A DNA stretch of 64,000 nucleotides from contig NZ_CANLGU010000007.1 in NCBI RefSeq assembly GCF_947490405.1, forward strand, positions 153,752 through 217,751, in the 5' to 3' direction. This DNA comes from an uncultured Algibacter sp. Lineage in GTDB: Bacteria; Bacteroidota; Bacteroidia; Flavobacteriales; Flavobacteriaceae. Under the pieces are notes generated by a model. It was not told the DNA's origin, made no database searches, and worked only from the letters and a program-made list of their open reading frames with translations. The position numbers were made by a program, and so were the translations under genes. This document shows positions 58,870 through 64,000 of the stretch, piece by piece. Every line of letters starts with the position of its first letter. Positions within the stretch are counted from its first letter, which is position 1.

Positions 58870-58889
58870 ATTCCTGCGGAGGTAGGAAT
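58870..58889. repeat. ATTCCTGC-GGAG-GTAGGAAT palindrome
   Basis: Inverted repeat with one G-T mismatch, 5 bases after the rpoC stop, immediately before a terminator. Same class as 23483 and 45944. Confidence 0.7.
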
Positions 58890-58900
58890 ATATAAAAACA

Positions 58901-58938
58901 AAAGCCTTCATGTATATTTAATACTTGGGGGCTTTTTT
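58901..58938 (+). terminator. Terminator of the rpoBC operon
   Basis: AAAGCC...GGCTTTTTT with interior pairs ATGTAT/ATACTT; the right arm runs into a T stretch. Ends 14 bases before the DUF3467 ATG. Confidence 0.72.
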
Positions 58939-58951
58939 AAATTGTACTATT

Positions 58952-59269
58952 ATGGCTGAGGAAAAAGACAAACAAAACCAAGGACAAATTAACATAGAGT
59001 TAGATGAGAAAGTAGCAGAGGGGACATATTCTAACCTTGCAATTATAAACCATTCAGTTTCAGAATTTGTTGTAGACTTTGTAAATATTATGCCTGGGGT
59101 TCCTAAGAATAAAGTTAAATCTAGAATCATTTTAACTCCACAACATGCAAAACGTTTACTAAAAGCATTAGGAGATAATGTGAAGCGATTTGAAAATGCT
59201 CATGGTGAAATTAAAGATTACGAGCAACCACCAATACCTCTTAACTTTGGGCCAACTGGTCAAGCTTAA
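58952..59269 (+). CDS. DUF3467 family protein
   Basis: A 105-residue protein from ATG 58952. GQINIELDEKVAEGTYSNLAIINHSVSEFVVDFVNIMPGVPKNKVKSRIILTPQHAKRLLKAL matches DUF3467, a small conserved domain usually found next to rpoC in Bacteroidota. Function unknown; position suggests an RNA-polymerase-linked role. Shared bidirectional terminator follows. Confidence 0.88.
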   Translation: MAEEKDKQNQGQINIELDEKVAEGTYSNLAIINHSVSEFVVDFVNIMPGVPKNKVKSRIILTPQHAKRLLKALGDNVKRFENAHGEIKDYEQPPIPLNFGPTGQA

Positions 59270-59275
59270 AAGATT

Positions 59276-59307
59276 AAAAAAGCCTATGAATTTTCATAGG
59301 CTTTTTT
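59276..59307. terminator. Bidirectional terminator
   Basis: AAAAAAGCCTATGAA-TT-TTCATAGGCTTTTTT: a perfect 15-base stem with A and T flanks, serving DUF3467 on one strand and the decayed ferredoxin-like frame on the other. Confidence 0.92.
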
Positions 59308-59309
59308 TA

Positions 59310-59567
59310 TTAAGCCACTACTTTTTTATTGCTTTTAAATTTTAAAGTACCAGATGGACATTTCCTTATTTGCTTCTCGATATCTTTAACGGGAGCTGCA
59401 TCTATATCTATCCAAGGAATTACAGAATCTCTAAATACAGCCGAAAGCTGTTTGGAGTAGGTGTCGGATTGTTTGCATATACAAGGGTCGTAGGTTACAG
59501 TAATCGTTTTATTACTAAATTCATCAGTGTTAATTTTTATAAGTAAATCAATTTGAGTTAGATTCAG
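59310..59567 (-). pseudogene. Decayed divergent 4Fe-4S (Fer4_19-like) reading frame
   Basis: The minus strand encodes ...ITVTYDPCICKQSDTYSK, SVIPWIDIDAAPVKDIEK and RKCPSGTLKFKSNKKVVA, then TAA at 59310. This is the pattern of the small divergent ferredoxin domain whose members read YxPxxCxHSGxC...PWIxxxxA...CPSGAL. The second cysteine of the first cluster is replaced and the frame has no ATG, GTG or TTG before the upstream TAA at 59570; only CTG is available. It looks like a broken or start-less gene rather than a functional one. Confidence 0.6.
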
Positions 59568-59619
59568 TTAGTTAAATAAAAAATACGACTAAATACGTTC
59601 TTTCCATAAAAGTGCCAAA

Positions 59620-61209
59620 TCATTTAAACTCTGAGACAAAATGAAATTTTAAACTTGGGTACTTTTGTTGACTCATTTGAAGTGAAAAAGGGGAGTCAGC
59701 TAAAAAAACCAATTGGTCTCTTTTATCCTTGGCCAAAAATCGTTGTTTAACTCTAATGAATTCCTTGTATTCATCACTTTTTTCATCTTCAGCTTCAATC
59801 CAACATGCTTTATGTACGTTTAAATTTTCGTAAGTACATTTTGCTCCATACTCGTGTTCAAGTCTGTATTGTATAACTTCATACTGTAAAGCCCCTACTG
59901 TACCAATTACCTTCCTGCCATTAAGTTCTAGGGTAAATAGTTGTGCAACACCTTCATCCATTAATTGATCGATACCTTTGTAAAGTTGTTTAGATTTTAA
60001 AGGGTCTGCATTATTAATGTACCTGAAGTGTTCTGGTGAAAAACTTGGTACACCTTTATAATTGAGTACTTCACCTTCTGTTAAAGTATCACCTATTTTA
60101 AAAGTACCAGTATCTTGTAAACCAACAATATCACCAGGGTAGGATATATCAACTATCTCTTTCTTTTCAGCAAAAAACGCATTAGGACTTGAGAATTTTA
60201 CTTTCTTATTATGTCTTACATGTAAATAAGGTGTATTGCGTTTAAATTCACCCGAAACTATTTTTACGAAAGCAAGTCTGTTTCTGTGATTGGGATCCAT
60301 GTTAGCATGAATTTTAAAAACAAAACCGCTAAATTTTTGTTCATCTGGTTTTACTAAACGTTCTTCACTTTGTTTAGCTCTAGGTTTTGGAGCAATCTCT
60401 ACAAAACAATCTAATAATTCTCTTACTCCAAAATTATTTAAGGCAGACCCAAAAAATACGGGTTGCTGGTTTCCATTTAAGTATTCTTCTTTATTAAAAC
60501 CTGGGTAAATACCTTCTACTAATTCAATTTCCTCTCTTAAAGTATTTGCTGAATCTTCACCAATTAAATTATCTAATTCCGAAGACGATAAATCTGAAAT
60601 CTCAATGGTTTCTTCAATATCTTTTCTACTATCTCCGCTAAACAAATTAATATTTTTCTCCCATAGATTATAAATACCTTTAAATTCATAACCCATACCA
60701 ATAGGAAAGCTTAAGGGGGTTACTTTTAAACCTAATTTTTGTTCAACTTCATCTAATAAATCAAAAGCGTCTTTTCCCTCTCTATCTAATTTATTGATAA
60801 AAACAATCATAGGGATATTTCGCATACGGCAAACTTCAACTAATTTTTCTGTTTGTTCTTCAACACCTTTCGCTACATCTATAACTACGATTACGCTGTC
60901 AACAGCTGTTAAAGTTCTAAAGGTATCCTCAGCAAAATCTTTATGTCCAGGTGTATCAAGAATATTAATTTTTATACCGTCATATTCAAAAGCTAAAACT
61001 GAAGTAGCAACAGAGATACCACGTTGACGCTCAATTTCCATAAAATCACTCGTAGCTCCTTTTTTTATTTTGTTACTCTTTACCGCACCAGCTTCTTGAA
61101 TTGCTCCACCAAAAAGTAATAACTTTTCCGTTAAGGTAGTTTTTCCTGCATCTGGATGAGAGATAATTCCGAAAGTTCGTCGTCTATTTATTTCTTTAAT
61201 AAATGTCAT
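59620..61209 (-). CDS. prfC: Peptide chain release factor 3
   Basis: A 529-residue GTPase of normal RF3 length: SHPDAGKTTLTEKLL (G1), RQRGISVATSV (G2), DTPGHKDFAEDTFRTL (G3), NKLDREG (G4). RF3-specific domain III includes FFGSALNNFGVRELLDCFVEIAPKPR. It recycles class I release factors. ATG 61209. Confidence 0.95.
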   Translation of the reverse strand: MTFIKEINRRRTFGIISHPDAGKTTLTEKLLLFGGAIQEAGAVKSNKIKKGATSDFMEIERQRGISVATSVLAFEYDGIKINILDTPGHKDFAEDTFRTLTAVDSVIVVIDVAKGVEEQTEKLVEVCRMRNIPMIVFINKLDREGKDAFDLLDEVEQKLGLKVTPLSFPIGMGYEFKGIYNLWEKNINLFSGDSRKDIEETIEISDLSSSELDNLIGEDSANTLREEIELVEGIYPGFNKEEYLNGNQQPVFFGSALNNFGVRELLDCFVEIAPKPRAKQSEERLVKPDEQKFSGFVFKIHANMDPNHRNRLAFVKIVSGEFKRNTPYLHVRHNKKVKFSSPNAFFAEKKEIVDISYPGDIVGLQDTGTFKIGDTLTEGEVLNYKGVPSFSPEHFRYINNADPLKSKQLYKGIDQLMDEGVAQLFTLELNGRKVIGTVGALQYEVIQYRLEHEYGAKCTYENLNVHKACWIEAEDEKSDEYKEFIRVKQRFLAKDKRDQLVFLADSPFSLQMSQQKYPSLKFHFVSEFK

Positions 61210-61231
61210 ATGGTTTAATTAAAAGCGATTG

Positions 61232-61239
61232 CAAATATA
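61232..61239 (-). promoter_or_regulatory. -7 promoter element of prfC
   Basis: Read on the minus strand TATATTTG matches TAnnTTTG, 22 bases before the ATG. A TTG lies about 25 bases upstream, slightly further than usual. Confidence 0.55.
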
Positions 61240-61637
61240 GTGGTATAAAACATATATTTTAAAACCAATACTACCATACTTTAACCTTTAATAAAAAAAT
61301 GCTTGTTTTTAAGTGACTAACAAAGGTTTTTGTGTCTAAATTTTTAAAGAAACAATTTTTAAATATTTTTTCGAGTAGTCAGTGAGTAGTTGTATTAATA
61401 GTTTGTAGTATTTGCATTTAATATTTTTATCATAAATTAATTGATATCATACGATCAATTTTCAAATTTTAGATTTCATAATCGTTTTTAAAATTTTATT
61501 AACAAATGTTAATTTTTTATATGTATTAGCGAAAATTTAATTCTCTCAAACAAGCATAGTGTCTGAAAATCTCATCTTTTTTTACGAAAGAATACCCTTT
61601 TCTACATTTTTAATGTTTATAACATACCCTCAGTAAT
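61240..61637. other. A/T-rich divergent intergenic region
   Basis: About 400 bases of very A/T-rich DNA separate prfC from the divergent adhesin gene. Long T and A runs are present; no reading frame, tRNA or copy of the window's repeats was found. It should hold the adhesin promoter, which I could not fix. Confidence 0.5.
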
Positions 61638-64000
61638 ATGATATATTTTACACGATTCTCAACTAATTTAAAATTTAATTTGCTTTACGTTTGTTTAGTT
61701 TTTTTATTGCTTGCAAATGTTAATGTACTTGCCCAAACTCAGCCAACATTTAATTTATCTCAAGGCCCAACTTTATTAGCAAATGGAGCTGCCGCTGAAC
61801 AAATAGGAGCTAAGTATATTTATCAAGATATTGAGTTTTCTTCAGATGGAGTGCTAATTGATGCTATAGTAACTATAGTAGATAAAGTAAATATGGATGA
61901 ACCCAATGCTGATTCATTTACTATTGATTCTACTTTAGGAGTGGACGATAGATTTGAGCCAACTGTTAATACTGGTGCTGGAGATGGTTATGTAGAATGG
62001 CAAGTTGAATTTGTACTTGATGGAACAGTTATTGATGCTAACGATGTTGGTGTGAGAGCTAGGTTAGATAGTTTTGCAGTTGAAGCTATAGATGTTGATG
62101 GTTTTGAGTATTTTGAAGTTATTGTAACAGATTCATATACTATAGAGGGAGGAACTACACCTGCGACAGAATTAGTGGTATCTCAAAATGGACCATGGAC
62201 AAGGTTTCAAAGTGATGTTGATTTTGCACCTGGAATAAGTGCCGCCAATACTCAATATGTTGTAAGGGTCGATTATACTAACATTAGTACAATTAACTTT
62301 AGAAATGGTAGTTCAAATGATAGTAATAACAGGCAAAACTCTATAAGCTTCTTAGGAGAGGTGACTTTTGATATAGAGAATACAACTACAGTCAATGAAC
62401 CTCCAGTTGTTATTGATAATCTTGGAAACATAATTAGTTCTAATTCTTCATTTTCAGATAATGTACTTACGGGTTCAAGTGATCCTGATGGAAATTTAGA
62501 CCCGACAACAGTAAGACTTATAGACCCTAGTAATCCTGCTAATCAGGGTACTGTTGGAAATCCATTAGTCATTACAGGAATTGGAACTTATACTGTTGAT
62601 AATAGTGGTAATGTAATTTTTATTCCGGAAACTGACTACATAGGAGATGCTTCTATTTTGTTTAGTGTTGAAGATGATTTAGGTGTAAGTTCTAATCAAG
62701 GGAATTTACAAATTACTGTCGTTGATAGATGTAATGCTACTGCATCTGGGAATTTGGATAGTGATGATGATAATATAAGTGATATATGTGATGACGATGA
62801 CGATAACGATGGTATTCTAGATATAGACGAAGGCTTTTCAACAACAACCAATTCACAACCAGCTTGTGGATCGCAAACAGTATTAAATTTTAATAATGCA
62901 TTTACTGAAGAACCTGGAGGTGATGGTAATAATAGTACATTTTTACAAGGGGAAACTTTTAGGTTCCCAAATGTTGCTCTAGGTATTGATGCCTTGGTAA
63001 CTGTAGTGGAACTTAATGGAACTACGTTACCAACTCTTGATGATAATGGTTCTAATCCTAATTCGTTTCAACCGCAATCTGCTTTTAGTCTCGCAAATAT
63101 AGGAGACCAAGCATATACAGAATTTAGGTTTGATTTTGTGACTACTGGAGGAGCAGTTGGTGTTAATGATGTGATTATCCCCGAATTTTTTGTGAATTTT
63201 AATGATGTTGATGGCAACAGTAGTTACAGTGAGCAAAATTGGTCACAATTGCCTGTTGGTTATTTCGTTGATGACCCTACAGAATTAACGATAAATACAG
63301 TTGACAATTTTGTAGTAGGTACTTCAGGTGTTATTGAATATCCTGGAGTAACGAATACTTTTCCTCAAGTTAATTATGCAACCCAACATTCAGGTAAATC
63401 CTCGTATACAATACGTCTGGGTGTTATAGCAAAGGTTGCAGGAGCATCAGCAAGTGGGCGACAACATAATGTTGAATTTGATTGTGCTTCAAATTTTACA
63501 AATCCTTCAAGTACGACTACTGTTGATACTGATGGAGATGGTATTGCAGATCATATAGACACGGATAGTGACGGTGATGGTTGTCCTGACGCTGTTGAAG
63601 GTACTTTAAGTATCCTTTCTTCTCAATTAGATGGTAACGATAGAATACCTGGTGGAGTAAGTTCAACAGGTGTACCTAATGCTGCCAATTCTGGAAGTGG
63701 TCAAGGAGTAGGTAATGCTACTAATGCTAGCGTTTCTGCTTGTGAGCCAACGGCTGTAGATGATACGGCAAGTGTAGATGAAGACGACACGGTAAACATT
63801 GTCGTATTAGATGATGATGATTTTGGAGGCGATGGTCCAAGCACAGGTACTATAAGTATCACTAGTGGCCCAAGCAATGGAACAGCTACGGTAAACGATG
63901 GCAACACACCAAACGATCCAACGGATGATACGATTGATTACACCCCAAATGCGGATTATAACGGTCCTGACCAGATCACCTATGAGATATGTGATGCAGA
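61638..64000 (+). CDS. Very large secreted adhesin-like protein, N-terminal part
   Basis: An open frame from ATG 61638 runs past the window end (787 codons seen). Signal peptide ends NVNVLAQ. Residues about 25-250 are a beta-rich ectodomain; 260-365 a cadherin/bacterial Ig-like module ([13 protein letters not shown] ... [21 protein letters not shown]); then thrombospondin-3-type Ca-binding stretches, [22 protein letters not shown] near 375 and [19 protein letters not shown] near 635; from about 693 a repeat module begins [17 protein letters not shown] and ends [16 protein letters not shown]. Likely T9SS cargo (the C-terminal signal would be outside). The last module is richer in G and C than the rest, as expected of a homogenised repeat array. 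Confidence 0.85.
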   Translation, partial: MIYFTRFSTNLKFNLLYVCLVFLLLANVNVLAQTQPTFNLSQGPTLLANGAAAEQIGAKYIYQDIEFSSDGVLIDAIVTIVDKVNMDEPNADSFTIDSTLGVDDRFEPTVNTGAGDGYVEWQVEFVLDGTVIDANDVGVRARLDSFAVEAIDVDGFEYFEVIVTDSYTIEGGTTPATELVVSQNGPWTRFQSDVDFAPGISAANTQYVVRVDYTNISTINFRNGSSNDSNNRQNSISFLGEVTFDIENTTTVNEPPVVIDNLGNIISSNSSFSDNVLTGSSDPDGNLDPTTVRLIDPSNPANQGTVGNPLVITGIGTYTVDNSGNVIFIPETDYIGDASILFSVEDDLGVSSNQGNLQITVVDRCNATASGNLDSDDDNISDICDDDDDNDGILDIDEGFSTTTNSQPACGSQTVLNFNNAFTEEPGGDGNNSTFLQGETFRFPNVALGIDALVTVVELNGTTLPTLDDNGSNPNSFQPQSAFSLANIGDQAYTEFRFDFVTTGGAVGVNDVIIPEFFVNFNDVDGNSSYSEQNWSQLPVGYFVDDPTELTINTVDNFVVGTSGVIEYPGVTNTFPQVNYATQHSGKSSYTIRLGVIAKVAGASASGRQHNVEFDCASNFTNPSSTTTVDTDGDGIADHIDTDSDGDGCPDAVEGTLSILSSQLDGNDRIPGGVSSTGVPNAANSGSGQGVGNATNASVSACEPTAVDDTASVDEDDTVNIVVLDDDDFGGDGPSTGTISITSGPSNGTATVNDGNTPNDPTDDTIDYTPNADYNGPDQITYEICDA

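Overview
The window reads as a chromosomal segment of a marine-type member of the Flavobacteriaceae (Bacteroidota). The evidence is low GC and A/T-rich codon use, a tmRNA with the proteolysis tag GENNYALAA, promoters of the Bacteroidota type (TTG, about 19 bp, TAnnTTTG), very few Shine-Dalgarno sequences, a type IX secretion (T9SS) C-terminal signal on a large secreted protein, and the gene order rpsU-xerC-hpf-tRNAs-tuf-tRNA(Trp)-secE-nusG-rplKAJL-rpoBC. The assignment to family is inference; no rRNA gene is present to confirm it.

Layout. 1-2459: a secreted BNR/sortilin-type beta-propeller gene, cut by the window edge and broken by a one-base frameshift. 2542-3080: tmRNA with its terminator, and copy A of a dispersed intergenic repeat. 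3219-5234: a saccharopine/alanine-dehydrogenase-like enzyme and a short-chain dehydrogenase. 5549-9925: two leftward transcription units (Coq4-like, DUF4173, a small membrane protein, SanA-like and DUF2809; then a membrane protein, a 36-residue micropeptide and a winged-helix regulator). The same palindrome precedes both units. 10016-14226: DUF1801, a double CDGSH protein, KdsA (LPS core), TypA/BipA and small membrane proteins. 14411-22550: a surface-polysaccharide block with two paralogous flippases, a phosphoethanolamine-transferase-like sulfatase-fold enzyme, three glycosyltransferases and a 2OG-Fe(II) oxygenase. 22551-28412: FtsE, a 1006-residue TPR lipoprotein-like secreted protein and an outer-membrane barrel. 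28702-31682: assorted small enzymes. 31831-35859: a T9SS-exported fusion of FG-GAP/ASPIC-UnbV repeats with a vanadium-dependent haloperoxidase domain that has a complete set of vanadate-binding residues. 35886-42247: DUF2851, PspC, a K+ channel, an alanine/Na+ symporter, a helix-hairpin-helix protein and an acyl-CoA dehydrogenase. 42275-43648: a nested repeat followed by a cassette-like element, one unknown gene between folded inverted-repeat blocks. 43699-58864: the translation/transcription core operons. 58952-61209: DUF3467, a decayed ferredoxin-like reading frame and RF3. 61638-64000: the start of a very large secreted adhesin-like protein that runs off the right edge.

How the parts work together. 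The core operons combine ribosome, elongation factor, protein export and RNA polymerase genes. rpsU and nusG stand out by carrying strong Shine-Dalgarno sequences. KdsA and the 14-22 kb block contribute to the outer-membrane glycan layer. The T9SS cargo proteins at 31.8 and 61.6 kb are surface or secreted products. The most unusual items are the cassette-like element at 42.5-43.6 kb, the palindrome-controlled Coq4/DUF4173 pair of operons, the haloperoxidase fusion, and a family of GGGCGTTACCC...CCCTAACGC repeats, one copy of which contains a second repeat.
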